64,000 bases of DNA from Strongylocentrotus purpuratus (GCF_000002235.5 NW_022145615.1:13109731-13173730), one strand, 5' to 3'. Shown: positions 24,034-36,940, counted from the stretch's first letter. A program made the numbers and translations. Notes: generated by a model not told the origin, from the letters alone.

Positions 24034-25920
24034 CTCAAGTTTCGAATCCGGTGACTCACAAGATGTACTGGCCTCTGCATCCTGGATGACAGAAGAATGA
24101 TCCGTCTTTCCTTCTCCCGCTTCTCCATTCTTTGATTTGCGTTCGCACTCTTTCCTTGCTACTCGAAAGAGAAGATCATCCAGTCTTTTCTCTCTCTGCT
24201 GTCTCCAAAGAAAAGCGTTCCCCTCCCTTGCTTCGCGACCCCAAGGCTTGTCGTCAAGGAAATACCTGGCGAAGTCGGCGGGTCTAGTTGAACAGCCACC
24301 TGATGCGGGGTGATCTCGGGTAGGAAAGGATTCCTTTATGCGAAAGATATCCGCTGGACTTTGGTCGTGGGACTGGGAGGATTGTTTTGCGATGTGGTGA
24401 ATGAACGAGGACGCGTCGCCGCGAAGTGAAGAATCTCCTGACTGCGACCGGAGAGACATGGCTGAGTCGGACATCTCAACCCCGTTAGCCATGACCGGGC
24501 GGAAAGCCGATCCATAGTGAAATTCCGGTTTACCAGGGATCTTAATGTCTCTGAGATTAAAATGGCGTTCAGCAAGAGAGAAACGAGCCTTCTCCCAATT
24601 CTCAAGATCGCGGAGTGCCTCATCATCTCTGGAATTGCCTTCGATGTCCGCAAGAGCTAAAGAGTCTTTGCTTAAAGAATGAACACGCTGATCAGCTAAG
24701 CCTTTCAAGTCGAACGGGGGAAGATCTCTCGGGAAATGGGACGCCATTGGAGGCATTAGACTTGGTGTCTTCGGCCAGAATGATGCGGCTAGTGGGTACG
24801 GGAGCTTTCCACCGTTAGATAGATATTCTGCATATAAGTTTCTGTTCGCAAACGCGTGCGCTGAGAACTGCTGACGGAGTTTTGCGGTACTGTTGGCGTA
24901 GAGCTGGGCCGCTGTCATCGAAGTGTCTTCCACCGATGGGGTAGATGGTCGGTTCGCCTGTGGTGTGTGGATGTTGCTACCACCAAGCGTTGTTGTAGAT
25001 AGAAAGTAGTCAAGTCTGGGATCAATTGAATTTGACCTGAGCTGAACAACAGGATCTGAATCTTGGTAGTTTAATGATTGTCTTTTGCGTTTTGTCATAG
25101 GTGGACTTGACGAGATAGGATCACTAGATTGGAGGGATGGAGCTTGAGATGGCGAGGACGGTGGGTTAGATCGTTTGCGACTTCCACCATTAAACATTGC
25201 TTTGACGTCCTCCCAAGCTTGCAGGAGATCTTCGTCTGGGCTTCTATCAATCAGATGGATGTGTCGTCTCCAGGAATTAAAATTCGCTGCATCGGGAGGA
25301 CGATACTTGGATTCGGCGATGCGATGGGTGTGAAAGATAAACTTATTCGGAGAGAAGTACAAGCCACAATAGCAACACTTTATACACTTTGCTCTTGAGC
25401 TGTTGTACCGTGATGGCACAAAGTCCCCTCGGCACCCCCAAGCGCATTCATGGTAGACATCGAAGGCAAAGTTCTCAGGGAGCTTCGGCGGCCGGCTTTC
25501 GCACAGGAACGACTTGCACAGTCGTTCAGCCTCACGTTTGGTTATCATCCCGCATCGGCGGGAGCTGACGGGCATGGCGCCGGCACGACGCAACATCTCC
25601 AGCTGGACTGGAGTACACTGGACGCAGGTGACACCAAGGGCCACTCTGCGATTATGGATCTCATTGTAGCTGAACTTCCTGAGGAGTGTGTTGGAGATCT
25701 GGGCGAGGCATAACCGCTCCTTGCCGTCGATGTAGATGGCTGCGATAGGTGTGCTGAAGAGAATCACGGTGTGACATTGGTTTGGTGACATCATATGGCG
25801 TGGTGTCGACCCTGGTGAAAGAGGTGAGGAAGGTGACCCAGGGCTTTCAGGGTGGCTCAGGGTATCCAGCATGGTGTTACTACTTCCCGACAGATGGGAG
25901 GATGTGAACGACTCGTCCAT
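24034..25920 (-). CDS. SKOR: SKI family transcriptional corepressor (SKOR/Fussel/Corl), large coding exon
   Basis: Nuclear corepressor of the SKI/SNO/DAC superfamily; known members bind SMADs and homeodomain factors (LBX1) and act in neurons. This exon gives 629 residues from the ATG at 25920. Residues 1-48 are Ser/Pro-rich. Residues ~50-140 form the SKI/SNO/DAC domain (KERLCLAQISNTLL, RRAGAMP, RRCGMITKREAERLCKSFL). Residues ~148-246 form the SMAD4-binding, SAND-like domain with zinc-type ligands (Cys179, Cys182, Cys185, His197, His199) and the family signatures NSSRAKCIKC, SPNKFIFHTHR and AANFNSWRRH. A basic stretch KRKRQ and long disordered Ser/Pro sequence follow. I chose the ATG at 25920, not the longer open frame to 25962, because an acceptor (TTACAG, polypyrimidine upstream) cuts at 25927, so the exon begins six bases before it. 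The 3' end is set at a CTTGAG|GTAAGC donor; reading on adds 30 unconserved residues to a stop at 23941. Subfamily SKOR rather than SKI/SNO is judged from the near-identical motif wording. Vertebrate SKOR proteins are about 950-1000 residues, so this exon is incomplete. Confidence 0.95.
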
Positions 25921-26279
25921 AGGACTCTGTAATGTTGTAACAAAGAAAGATAAACAGATCATCTAAGGTTATTCTGATTATAGATATAACTTCAAGAATA
26001 ACTGCAACAGTACCTAATGACATCGGATTCTTGACCGAATGAGGCTGCGTCACAATTCTGACATAGTTTACCACCTCGTGAATAAAGGGGCACGTTTTCA
26101 CAAAATGTTGTTTAACCCGACAACCCGACGCGACGCGAAGACCCGAAGGAACCAAGGAGCATAAAATGCTCTTAAGTCCTTGATGGAACGAATGGAACGA
26201 AGTACGCCGTCGTGATCTCTGGTCACTTGTAAACTTTTATGACGACGCCACAGAAATACCAGATGACATCAATTGTCAA

Positions 26280-26341
26280 GGAGAGGAGAGAGAGGAAGAG
26301 AGAAAAACAGAGGTAGAAGAAGAGGGAGGGAGTGGGAGAGG

Positions 26342-26384
<43 letters not shown>

Positions 26385-26388
26385 CAAA
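26280..26388. repeat. GA-rich microsatellite
   Basis: Purine-only tract with (GA)n cores upstream of the SKOR large exon, in its 5' intron. Minus-strand CT frames across it are spurious. Confidence 0.9.
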
Positions 26389-27483
26389 ATACTTTTGCGT
26401 AAATGTGGTGTCGCAGACAACAGACTGTTAATTCCATTTAGATTATTTGAACATAGACCCTACACCACTCTTAAAGGTCTAACGATACGCGCGTAATTAA
26501 TGGGTTTTGAAGCTTATGTTTACCAATCTAAAGTGTCAACATTAGTTTCCATTTCCTGCATTCTGTAATATATACCTGGAGGGATGGCTTTTTGTCAAAC
26601 GGGTTAGCATGCATTTAATGATTGGACAATACTGGAAAAAATATCGTAGACCTATATATTGATTGAAAAAAGTGATGGTGTGAGAGTATCCTCATAGTGC
26701 CAACATCAAGTATTCTTTCTTTACTCAGGGGTATAGCTTGAAATGACATCAATATTTAAGTGCTCGGGGGCTTATGGCATTAGTCGATGTCAAAATGCAC
26801 TTAAGACTATTTTGTCTTACCAAGAAAAACAGAACACTTTTTTTTTCTTCTCCAAATTATACTTGTTGTGCTTTAAGTCAATAAGGCAAATTGAGGTCTA
26901 TTTACGAAAACCTGATTTTGCACCGTTACCTAAACAACTTTCAGTAAAACAATTGTTTCAGAATTCTAGGGCGTTTTTGTACATAAAAGTTTATTCGATT
27001 ATTTGGGTGAATACATCAGGTAGACCTAAAGACAATTTGACGCGAAATATAAATCATTTGGCTTTATTTTATCTTAACATAATAACAGAACATACATGTT
27101 GCGTAGCAGGATTATGCGTAATTATAGTAATACAATGGGACAGGTTGTTGTCGAGTTTTTGTAAAAATCAGAATGAGCTTTTAATGGGAATCTTATAGAA
27201 ATCGTTAAATTTGAATAATTGAAATAGCATGTTTTTCGATAGTAGTTAGATTGCCGTCACTTATGATAATGAATACATTATGTTCTCATTAATCATTCGA
27301 AGTCATCGTGTTATTAATCAGTCCATGTTTGCCGCCCATCGAACCAACAAACGTTTAACAAAAAATGATAAGCATTTCATGTTGATAACAGGTGGTTTAT
27401 AAATGGGCCCATCGATAACAACAAGTGTAAAATCACTGATGCATCTTTATATTGAGCAATAATCACAATCGAATGTTGCCGGT

Positions 27484-27565
27484 GTGCCTGCATGCGTGCG
27501 TGTGTGTGCGTGTAAGTGTGTGTTGAGGGGGGGGGGGCGTTTGCGAAAGCCTGTGTGTGTATATA
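27484..27565. repeat. GT-rich microsatellite with G-run
   Basis: Alternating GTGTGTGCGTG sequence and a poly-G run at 27526-27537. Confidence 0.7.
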
Positions 27566-27894
27566 GAGTCTAATTGTCTTTCAGCATTTTCTGGGCACAT
27601 GCACTTGGGCCGGTCGCGACCTTGAAAATGTTGCCTGAATGAGCATAGGCAGTATAAATGATAGATCGTTGTAGATTAATGATCCGCAGCCACAGAAGGT
27701 TGCACAGATCGTCATGAGCACATGTAAATAGGACAATCAGTGGTTAGTAATCACTGAGACGTTTGGCACGGTACCCTCGTCATCATTTAGATTGTCATTA
27801 AAAAAACTAGATGATTAAAATCCATTGTTATCTCGCTCACCCTACCATCTCCCGCTCCATTCTCTCTACCTTCATATATCCCTACCGGCTATCC

Positions 27895-27923
27895 CCTCTT
27901 CCTCTCTCCCTCTATCCCTCTAC

Positions 27924-27961
<38 letters not shown>

Positions 27962-28127
27962 TCTCCATCCATGTTCTCCTTCCTTCCTTTCTTCCCCTGC
28001 CCTTTATTTTCCCTTTTATCTCCTTCACCCTTTCTCCCCCTCTGTCATCCTTTCTCGATATTATGTGAGATGTTCTTTTAAACAGGACGGTTTACCCCTC
28101 TCCCCCCCCCCCCCCCCCCCCCCCCCA
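27895..28127. repeat. CT microsatellite and poly-C tract
   Basis: (CT)n at 27929-27959, a pyrimidine-rich stretch and poly-C at 28103-28127, directly next to the SINE at 28140-28500. Proline/serine/leucine frames here are artefacts. Confidence 0.9.
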
Positions 28128-28139
28128 CTGACAAATACT

Positions 28140-28500
28140 CCTTATGAATAATAATAATAATAACAATGATAATAACTGATTATAATGATGGTAATAATAT
28201 TAATGCTAGCGCTTAATACTACATTTCTAAGCGCATTACATTGTAATTATTATTATGCCGGTCAGTGGGTACAATTTGGGTTCAATTGCTAGTCCGCACA
28301 TGGTAACGCACACATGCCAATCCAAACGACACCATTATTTGCATCCTACTAGGTACCCATTTACTACACCCGGGTGGAAAGTGGCAAATGCAGATTTGTG
28401 TGTTCTAAAAGGACATTGGTGCCGCTGCGGGACTCGAACCGCGAACCACGCGATCCATACTCCGATGATGACGTACCCACGAGACCACGACACCTATACG
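28140..28500 (-). repeat. SINE family A, near full-length (minus)
   Basis: Read on the minus strand: head GGTGTCGTGGTCTCGTGGGT, B box GGTTCGAGTCCC, a body with GGTGTAGTAAATGGGTACC, AGCGCTTAGAAATGTAGTATT-like tail and (TTA)n. The tail sequence differs from the 2722 copy, suggesting a subfamily that acquired another LINE-type tail. Confidence 0.7.
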
Positions 28501-29344
28501 CGAACGCTCTCTTGCTGATTAGCGTTAGTCCAGCGAGTAATTTTTCTTGGGTTTTAAAACAATCAAAGCAGTTTATTTCTTAAGGATAATTCGACCAAAA
28601 AACATTTTCCCATATCATATACAATCTTAATTTCTCTATGATCTTTAATTTTGTGTCTATCACTTCAATCGATAACGTTAATAATTAACGTGTCATGTAT
28701 CTAATTGATTACAAAATTATGAATATCATTTCATAATTCAAACGCGTCAAAATGCGTGATTGCCAATCGCCTTATGTTAAAAATCACAATTTACTTTGAT
28801 ACTAGTTGCTGTTGTTAAACCATTTAGAGAATCTTTGGGAATAGGTTAACTCACTGCATCACTCACTACAAGAATAATTACCGTGAGAGACATTTGTTTG
28901 ATGAACTGACTTAACAGTATTCATTTTTTTTTGTTAGGGGGGGGGGGGCTGTCGGGTGAATTAGAGCAACAGGCACGCATCAAAAAATCCCCCTCTTTAA
29001 CAATCGTCAACCCGCTTGATACACGTGGCGCCGCCCACGCCGAAATGTTACAAAATAGATCTACAAAATTCGCACTCATCATGAATTACAATCAAGCTCA
29101 TTCTAGCATCGAAATGACTACAAAGTGTGTGCGTTTTTGTTTTGTTGTTACGCCCTAGTATGCCGGGTGCACGCTGGATATTAATGGTTACATATGCTGA
29201 TTGTGATCATCGAAAAGACTAGATTCAGGGAGAGAGAGAGTGTGTACATTGATCAGAAAGATTTAGTTCCTTTCATGAAAATCCCATTTAATAATAAAAA
29301 TAATAATCTTTTAAAGTCCACTCCAATTTTATTAAGTTAAACCG

Positions 29345-29557
29345 AAAATGGAAATTCTTTTTGCCCAATTGATCGTGAGCCCGGCAGCCACTGAGCAGCG
29401 CCAGATCGACGTTGCTCTATCCCTTATTGTTGAACGCCAAACAAGGTAGCAGCAACTCCCTTCTTTTAATGTCTTTTGGTATGACCGGCCCGGGTTCGAA
29501 CCCACGACCTCCCGGTTGTGAGGCGGACGCTCTATACTGACTGAGCCAACACACCTA
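29345..29557 (-). repeat. tRNA-derived SINE family C (minus)
   Basis: Minus strand: TTGGCTCAGTCAGTATAGAG then CGTCCGCCTCACAACCGGG and B box GGGTTCGAACCC. The first 75 bases are very tRNA-like, but no 3' acceptor strand pairs with the 5' end and a 130-bp unrelated body follows, so this is a SINE and not a tRNA gene. Confidence 0.7.
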
Positions 29558-29760
29558 CAACATCACTAGATACCCCACAATGAAGAAGTTTATGTCCGGA
29601 CAGTTATAATAACAGCACCATAAAAATTGCACCTGTGAACTTGACGGAAACTTTCGATAGATTTGATCCAATATTTGGTCTATCAACAATAGTAATATTA
29701 AAGGTTTTACGAACGGATAAAGTTTGAACGAAAGAGAGGGGAAAACAAACAACAAGATTT

Positions 29761-29794
29761 GAGGAGAGACAGAGAGAGAGAGAGAGAGAAAGGA

Positions 29795-29883
<89 letters not shown>

Positions 29884-30018
29884 GTAGAGAGGGGTAGGAG
29901 TGGGGCCCATAGAAAGTCAGACGGTGGAAGAGTCAGAGAGAAAGAAAAATGCAAAGGGGCGAGGAAAAAAGATAGATAAAAATAAATATGGAGAGAAAGA
30001 GAAGAAAAGCGAAGGAAG

Positions 30019-30064
<46 letters not shown>

Positions 30065-30105
30065 CAGAGAGACAGAGAGAGAGAGAGAGTGAGAGAGACT
30101 GTAAA
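29761..30105. repeat. Long GA microsatellite cluster
   Basis: Three (GA)n blocks (29768-29880, 30024-30060, 30066-30100) with purine-rich sequence between. All long frames here are (S-L)n translations of the repeat. Confidence 0.95.
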
Positions 30106-31424
30106 AAGATTAGGCATAATTTGTCAAGTAATAAATCTGTGGTTTTCGGCGTTACTTTGTCCGACTCTGTACGTGATCAGTGAAAGGAACGGATAGGAGT
30201 CGGGTGTAAATCGAAATTCATCAGCTTACTTTACAGCATATAAAACAATAAAACCAAAAATTAAAAAATTTACGCATTTTAAATCTTCTAATATCTTCAA
30301 AATAAAGGGGAAATCTGGTCAATTATTGGTGTAATTCCCAAACAACTGACAGAGGAAGCAGCTGACAGCCTAAATAGCCGAAGCGAAGCAACACCACTAT
30401 TTGAGACTGACCAATGCGTTGATCCGTTGTTTTATTATATTCGGTGCCGCAAAACTGCCCATACGAAGAGGAAAAAAAAAGCCAATTTGCTCTAATTCAC
30501 AAAGCTCGTATAATTATTTTATAAAAGATGCGTGTTCCACGTCAAAGCTATTGCTCAATCCAATCGGTGTGTCTCAAGCAAATATGATTCTGCTCATGTC
30601 TTTGATGGTACACCAGAATGATGTTTTTGTTTTGATTTAATTTTTTCGAAATTGTTCATATGTCTTTGTTTTGTTATATCGGTCAACAAGCTTGTTATTA
30701 TTCGATTCCCCTTACATTATTACCAGGAAAATTGGACTAAAAATTCACTCGGGGTTTTCGTTTACTAAATCACATTTAAACAAAAGACATAAAAGATTGC
30801 TTATATAGCGTACATTATCTTTTTTTTTTTATATACCTGACTTTATAAGCAGAGGCAAGATTTTAGATCCGCAGGCCGACGACGTATCCACTATACCACA
30901 ACACCTCTAAGTTCTCATCATGCTTATAGCTTTCTGAAAACTCCTCAGTACAGATTATCCTTTCAAATTATTCAGGTTTATCAAAGGATATAGAGATTTT
31001 AAACAAAAGTACATAAAGCTGTTATCCGATACTAGTCGGAGACGCAAATTCCCAATCAGTATTTCACCTACTTTCATTTCTCACTCCATTATGTAGCCTA
31101 TTTTCCATCATTTTATACGCTCTGAGTAATTCTGGTTTAATTAGCTTCGTAGTGTAAAGAACCGCTGCAGATTTATCTCTGCATGAACTATGAATTACTC
31201 GCACCCCAACTCCTCACCCGAAAGCTATATGTCGTATTCCATTGTCACGTTCTACACATGCCTCACATAATATCCCGTGTTAATTATGATTTTCATTGAC
31301 CAACTGGTGGTGGTGTTTGATGCATGAGTGAATAGTCTTTGTACCTCATCCCAAATGATCTCCATTCATCATTGATTAGCATGATCATTAAATTCACCAA
31401 TGCGTTAAATCTTTAACTATATTT

Positions 31425-31895
31425 CTCCATCTCACTATCTCTGTCTCTCTGTCTCTCTCTCTGTCTCTCTCTTTCTTTCTCACCCTTACCCCCTCCCCCT
31501 CTCATGCTTTTGCGATTGCTTAAATCTTTCTCCTATCCCACCTTTGTCCCTCTCTGTCTCTACCCGTCGCCCTTCTCTACTCTATATCTCTTTATCTATC
31601 CTTCTCTACTGTTTCTCTCACCCATCCCTCTTCCTATCTTTCTTTCTCCTCTCCCTTCCTCTCACTTTTCATTTATATCCCTATCTCTCTAGTCATCACC
31701 CCCAATCTCTCCCTTGCCTTCAAATGGTCTGTTCCCCTGTATTTTTCGGTCTCTCTCCATCTCTTCTGCACATATTTTCTCAATTTACCCCCTCCCCGTC
31801 TCTTCTTTGCTTTACATTACCCCTCTTTCTCCTATTCAGTCTCCCTTCTCACCATTTCCCCCTCTGTGTCTAGCCTTTCTCTCTCTTTCTCATGA
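31425..31895. repeat. 470-bp pyrimidine-rich tract
   Basis: Nearly all C and T on the plus strand, with TCTCTCTG, CCCCTC and CTTTCT words but no fixed unit. Overlapping open frames result from the lack of A. Could form triplex (H-DNA) structure. Confidence 0.8.
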
Positions 31896-32349
31896 TTACA
31901 TTCTTCTATATTGTGTTTGCCATCAAACATAATCAACGTGCACTTGGTGCACCTCGTAATGCTGTAAATAAGAATTTGATTGGAGTAAAATTCATTATTC
32001 AGGAGAGTTTAAATAATGAATGCTCTATCAAAAAACACCTCTTTTCTTCAACCTGCGTCATTGCATCTGGGCTAGCCTAGCTACCCTTCACGATGAATAT
32101 ACCACTAATTACAAGCTCTATTCATGACACAAGATCACTGTACTATTAAGAACTGATTAGATTTGTCATATCCTTTCAAATAATGTCACGATTATTCTAA
32201 ACAATTATCTTCGTTAACGTTCGAAGCCTCAAATGACGCAAACATGTCCTAAGTTTTGTGCGTAGCTCGATGGTGAAAACGAACATAATCGAGAAAACTT
32301 CTATACAAAGGATATGTTTTGTACACCTTCGATTTCAACGAAATGATCA

Positions 32350-32352
32350 AAG

Positions 32353-32384
<32 letters not shown>

Positions 32385-32615
32385 TATTTCTTATATGGCG
32401 CTTTTTCAGGAGGGCCCTATCAAAGCGCCTTACAGATATATATATATATATATACTATTACCCCGGTCATCGGATTCAAGGCTTACCCGCACACAATGTA
32501 TGCACATTCTCCACTCCCTGGGGAGCATTCCAGCCAGCAGGCGTCATTTTTACAAGCGCACACTTGCTAATCTAAGCACATTAGCTTTCGCATCCTACCG
32601 GGTATCCATGATCGA
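32350..32615 (-). repeat. SINE family A, 5'-truncated copy (minus)
   Basis: On the minus strand this copy has the body from GGATACCCGGTAGGATGCG through GGAATGCTCCCCAGGGAGTG and the GGCGCTTTGATAGGGCC tail, then (TTA)n at 32356-32385. The tRNA-like head is absent, typical of incomplete reverse transcription. A (TA)n tract has expanded inside it near 32436-32455. Confidence 0.8.
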
Positions 32616-32705
32616 TCAATCAATCAATATTGTTCATATTGTTACAATGTGTATATATATTGCCATAATCGTGTGCATTTTAGCATCACCATTGTTATTA
32701 TCACC

Positions 32706-32935
32706 CTTACAAACTATCACCACCACCAACATCATCAGCATTATCGAAACCATCACCACCACCATCACCACCAACAATATCACATCCACCATCACCACTG
32801 TCATCATCTTCATAATCCTCCTCCTCACCATCACCATCATCCTCACCATCATCATCATCATCAGTATCATCGTCACCATCATCATTATCATTCTCATCAT
32901 CATCGTTATCGTCATTATCACTATCATCAGTAAAA
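32706..32935. repeat. Compound (CAC/ATC)n trinucleotide repeat
   Basis: Runs of ACCATC, ATCACC and ATCATC over 230 bp, open in several frames on both strands. Not coding. Confidence 0.9.
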
Positions 32936-34809
32936 TAACAGAACATAACAAGGACGAACAAAAGAGAGGGAGATTTTAAAAAAGTCCGATAAGCGCTCAT
33001 CATGCTCATTTAACTTAGGGAAACATACATTTTGTAAAAACTTCAAGTTTACTTTCCTCTTTGCATCACCATGACACAAGTCACATACAACTATTACGTA
33101 ATGAAATTGAAAATCGTCTTAGGTCTGTTCGATAATGCCTTAATGGACAGCGAACGATACTCAAACAATATACTCGGGTAGAAATTTATGAATGTAACAA
33201 CTATCAATTCATTATCATATTTTATTAACTTAAACAGAATTGGTAATATTTATATTAACGATAACCACACGGCAATATTAAACGGGGGAAAAGCATTGAG
33301 TTTTTAAGTCAGCTATTTCTTTTTAAACAGTAACAAGCTAATATTTACACATATCACAGCTTAAACACGCCTATTTTTGCTTTATGGCTTTGGTAAAATA
33401 GAACGAACTTTCTATCCTTTCTTTACCTTTGAATATCATATTCAAAAGGGTTAACCGTTCAATCGAAATAATCATTGATGTGGAAGTTTGGAAATGAGAT
33501 ACAGTGAGTTTCCAGCTTATCTAAATAAAATTTTGTTTTGATCCCGCACTCACGCTGTATTTTTATTACTCCACGAGTGTCTTCTCTTTCTGATCACACA
33601 GGGATAAATACCAAAAGCAACAACGCTTTTGATATTCTTTATAGCTGTGAAATAAGCAGCACTTCTACTTATATCCTTATAAATATTACAATTATATTCT
33701 GCTGCCGAAAGTATGGAATATATAAATGGGGATATGGAATCATTAGAAAGGTAATAGTTGAATCTCGTAATTCCCACAAAAGTACTCTCCACGCTTTGCA
33801 TTTCTTATTTATCTTATCCCCTCATTCCTAAATCTCTTTAAACTTATATTTATACTTATACTTATAGCCCGTAGTCAAAAGAGGGTGTGATTTAACATTC
33901 AAAGTCGCTTTCTGATATTCATGGATTCTTAATTCCCCGCTTCGTAAAGGTGAGATATTGCTCGTCCGTATGAGTATGAGTAATCCCTCGGACTTTGTGT
34001 GAGATAACAATGTGGTTTATATTATTCCTGCTTTTGAATAAGCGATGCGATCAGTTCCGAATAAAATTGTGTTTTCACGTTTTTACCCCAACCCCATCTC
34101 CCATCTGTTTCTTTTATCACACGCTGACTCACTTATTTTTCAGAAGAAAGAAAACTAAACTTTGTAGCGAAAGAGTTTCTTCCTTTTCCTCTATCATTTT
34201 AAAAGAACCACCGGCGAATTTTATAGTATTCTTTGTTCCATGTTTTAAATTTTACGAAGGATTTGAAACAGAGGTTTATTGCATTACATCTCACTCGTGT
34301 TTCCACCTATCCAATACATTTTGAAGCACAGACCCAGCGACAAGAATTGCCCCCGGCGAAGAAAAAAAAAATGTTTGGATCCCGAATTTGAGGGGATAAA
34401 GCGATATTAATATGGTAATGTGGTTATGGTAATGTGGCAGAAGAATACATTCACCCCTTTTTTGTGTGCATTAGTCCTACTTCGAAAACCTCAGCAAATT
34501 TATATCGAAAGAAGAGAGGGAGACAGAGAGAGAGAGAGAGAGAGAAGGGTGGGGGGGGGGGGGAAGAGTGGGACTTTTAAAAAGTAGGTTTGAAAGTCCA
34601 CTAATTCCTCTGTTTACGGTCAATGCCCCGTTAAAAAAACATCAACTAAAGCAATTCATCATTCTCATATTTGATTATATAAGACATGTAACACGTTCGA
34701 TTAACTTTACTGTAGTGAACTAATTTACCCCTAAATTTTGCCTCTATGCTCATATGAGATGCGAAATGAAAGTACAACATTTTTAAAACCCCTGCTGTAA
34801 ACTGCTCCC

Positions 34810-35338
34810 GTTGCATACAAGGCGTCATTTGCCTGACGTATGAATGACTGCGTCAGCGACTAGCGCGACCTTTGACGCACCATGCGAGAATGGTATCATA
34901 CGAAAAGTAAATTCAACTTGAACAGTGGGAAAAAAATCATTTGAATTGCAGCTGTATGCACTAGTTGCGTTCGTAGGCTTGATTGGCGCAGTCAATAACG
35001 CAATCGAAACAACGACTCGTGTGCAACAGATGTAATGCCCGTTGCATGCGTAACGTCATTCGCCTGACGTATGTATGACTGCGTCAGCGACTAGCGATAC
35101 CTCTGACCCCACAATGCGAGAATCATATACGAACTATCAACTTGAACAGTGACAAAAAAAAATGATTTGAATTGCAGCATTATGCCCTGGTTGCGTTCGT
35201 AGGCTTGATTGGCGCAGTTAATAACGCAATCGAAACGACGACTCGTGTGCAACAGATGTAATGCCCGTTGCATACGTGACGTCATTCGCCTGACGTATGT
35301 ATGACAGCGTCAGCGACTAGCGATACCTCTGATCCCAC
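34810..35338. repeat. Tandem array, 2.3 copies of a ~229-bp unit
   Basis: Copies start at 34810, 35041 and 35267 (GTTGCATACAAGGCGTCATT; GTTGCATGCGTAACGTCATT; GTTGCATACGTGACGTCATT). Each has GCCTGACGTATG, TGACTGCGTCAGCGACTAGC, TTGCGTTCGTAGGCTTGATT and CGAAACAACGACTCGTGTGC-type segments. The third copy stops at an (AT)n tract. The third copy has a perfect TGACGTCA. Confidence 0.9.
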
Positions 35339-35439
35339 ATATATATATATATATGAAGCAGGCATATATTAGTGAAAATTGTACGCATGCGTTATGCCCC
35401 GTTATAATCATTGACCACTTTCTCCAAACCCCGTCTCTC

Positions 35440-35531
35440 TTGCTCCCCTCTTCTCTCTCTCTCTCTCTCTTTTCTCTATCCCCCTCTCTCCTTTATCTCC
35501 CCTCTTTCTTCTCTCTCTCCCTCTATCTCTC

Positions 35532-35570
<39 letters not shown>

Positions 35571-35660
35571 CCTCTTTCTTTTCTCTCACTCTCTCTTTCC
35601 CTCTATCCCCCCCCCTCTCTCTCTCCTTTCCTCTCTTTTCCTCCCCTTTCACTCTCTGCT
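35440..35660. repeat. CT microsatellite cluster
   Basis: (CT)n blocks at 35452-35471 and 35536-35565 inside a 220-bp pyrimidine tract. Confidence 0.9.
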
Positions 35661-36422
35661 TGTCAGCTTCTCCACCTCTCCAACATGTCTATTTATCTCG
35701 AATTCTCTGTGTCATAGAGAGGAAAATATTGGTAACTTTTTTCTCCGTGTACCTTTATTTTTATTTTTTTCTAACTCTAACCAAAACCCACTGTCTATGT
35801 ACTTTTCATTTGTTATAACATCTCCCAATATCAATCTTAAAACCTTTTCTCATGCAATATTTCATCAGCACTTTTCTGAAACTTGTGATGCCGTAGCTCT
35901 GAACACGGTGTTCTGATATAGTACTGTTGACATGATGGATTTGAACGTGTAAAATCGGCTCTAAAATTACTGATCTGCAGTAAATGACTGTCTCTTCATG
36001 TAATTGGCAACCACAATAAATGCCCGTCATAAATACAAGCGATTACGGAAGAGGGAATGTAGATTCATGAATAATATTACACAGCCTAAGACTTGCCAAT
36101 ATGAATGGTAATTTCAAAGGATTGTAGTTCTATTCCGCAATGTCAGCAGAAGACATAAAGAACCAAAACTATAAAGAATCAAATATTAGTTTAATTCCGA
36201 CGTGAAAATCTCGGGATTTTCTCTCATTTTAACGAGATTATTATGTTTCTGTTATATTATCTGAAGTTTAATGAATCGTTGAAGAAGATAGATGGGCAAT
36301 TTTGTATCCGAAATCAAATCAAAGTCAAATGAAATTAATTCATTGAAATAAAATCCATAGATTCCGATTAACATACAAAATACAGTCTAATGAAACATCA
36401 AAACCCGTATGAATGCGCACTA

Positions 36423-36940
36423 CAGTGCATCCCAGAAAGAAAAAAAAACGAAACTGAGAATTATCGATGTTTCATCATAATTTAATCATAATTATAATTA
36501 ATGAATGACACATATTTGTAAAAGGCTTAGATCCTCCTCTTTCATTTGATGCAACTCATATGATGCATATTTAATTAATATCTGATTAAAATCAATTGAA
36601 AGAAAGGGTACCAACAATTCATTTGGTGGGCGGTATCTGAATTTCAAAGAGAAAATCACATTTCTAGAAAGTTCAGTTTAAAAAAAAGTAATGCTTGCAT
36701 TTCCATAATTTGATTAAACGAATTCGTTTTCACTAGCTGCCTGACGTAGCAACAAACAGAATTGACAAAAGACTTAACTCCGTTTCGTTGACGATCAGCC
36801 AAAGATGAAAAACTTCATGCATGAATTTATTCATTCATGCATTCTCTTTTAAATTCAGATACTGTCCGCCAAATGACTTTGTAATTAAGTTATGATAAAA
36901 CATCGATAATTCTCGGTTTCGTTTTTTCTGGGACGCACTG
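36423..36940. mobile_element. Mariner-like MITE, 518 bp, TA flanked
   Basis: Ends CAGTGCATCCCAGAAA and TTTTCTGGGACGCACTG are inverted repeats, and similarity continues inward through CGAAACTGAGAATTATCGAT / ATCGATAATTCTCGGTTTCG for about 55 bp. TA lies on both sides (36421-36422, 36941-36942). No transposase frame; a deletion derivative or MITE mobilised in trans. Confidence 0.85.

Noticed and set aside
25129..25713. Plus-strand frames opposite the SKOR exon
   Set aside because: Antisense shadows of the conserved SKI/SNO and SMAD4-binding coding sequence.
25921..25962. Upstream ATG of the large SKOR frame (MICLSFFVTTLQSP)
   Set aside because: These codons are intron: they contain the polypyrimidine tract and the TTACAG acceptor.
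29480..29557. Possible tRNA gene on the minus strand
   Set aside because: Very tRNA-like, but the 3' acceptor strand does not pair and a SINE body continues.
32395..32979. 194-codon plus-strand Ile/Thr-rich frame
   Set aside because: Runs through a truncated SINE and an (ATC)n repeat.
35353..35916. 187-codon plus-strand Ser/Leu-rich frame
   Set aside because: Mostly a CT microsatellite; no coding signature outside it.
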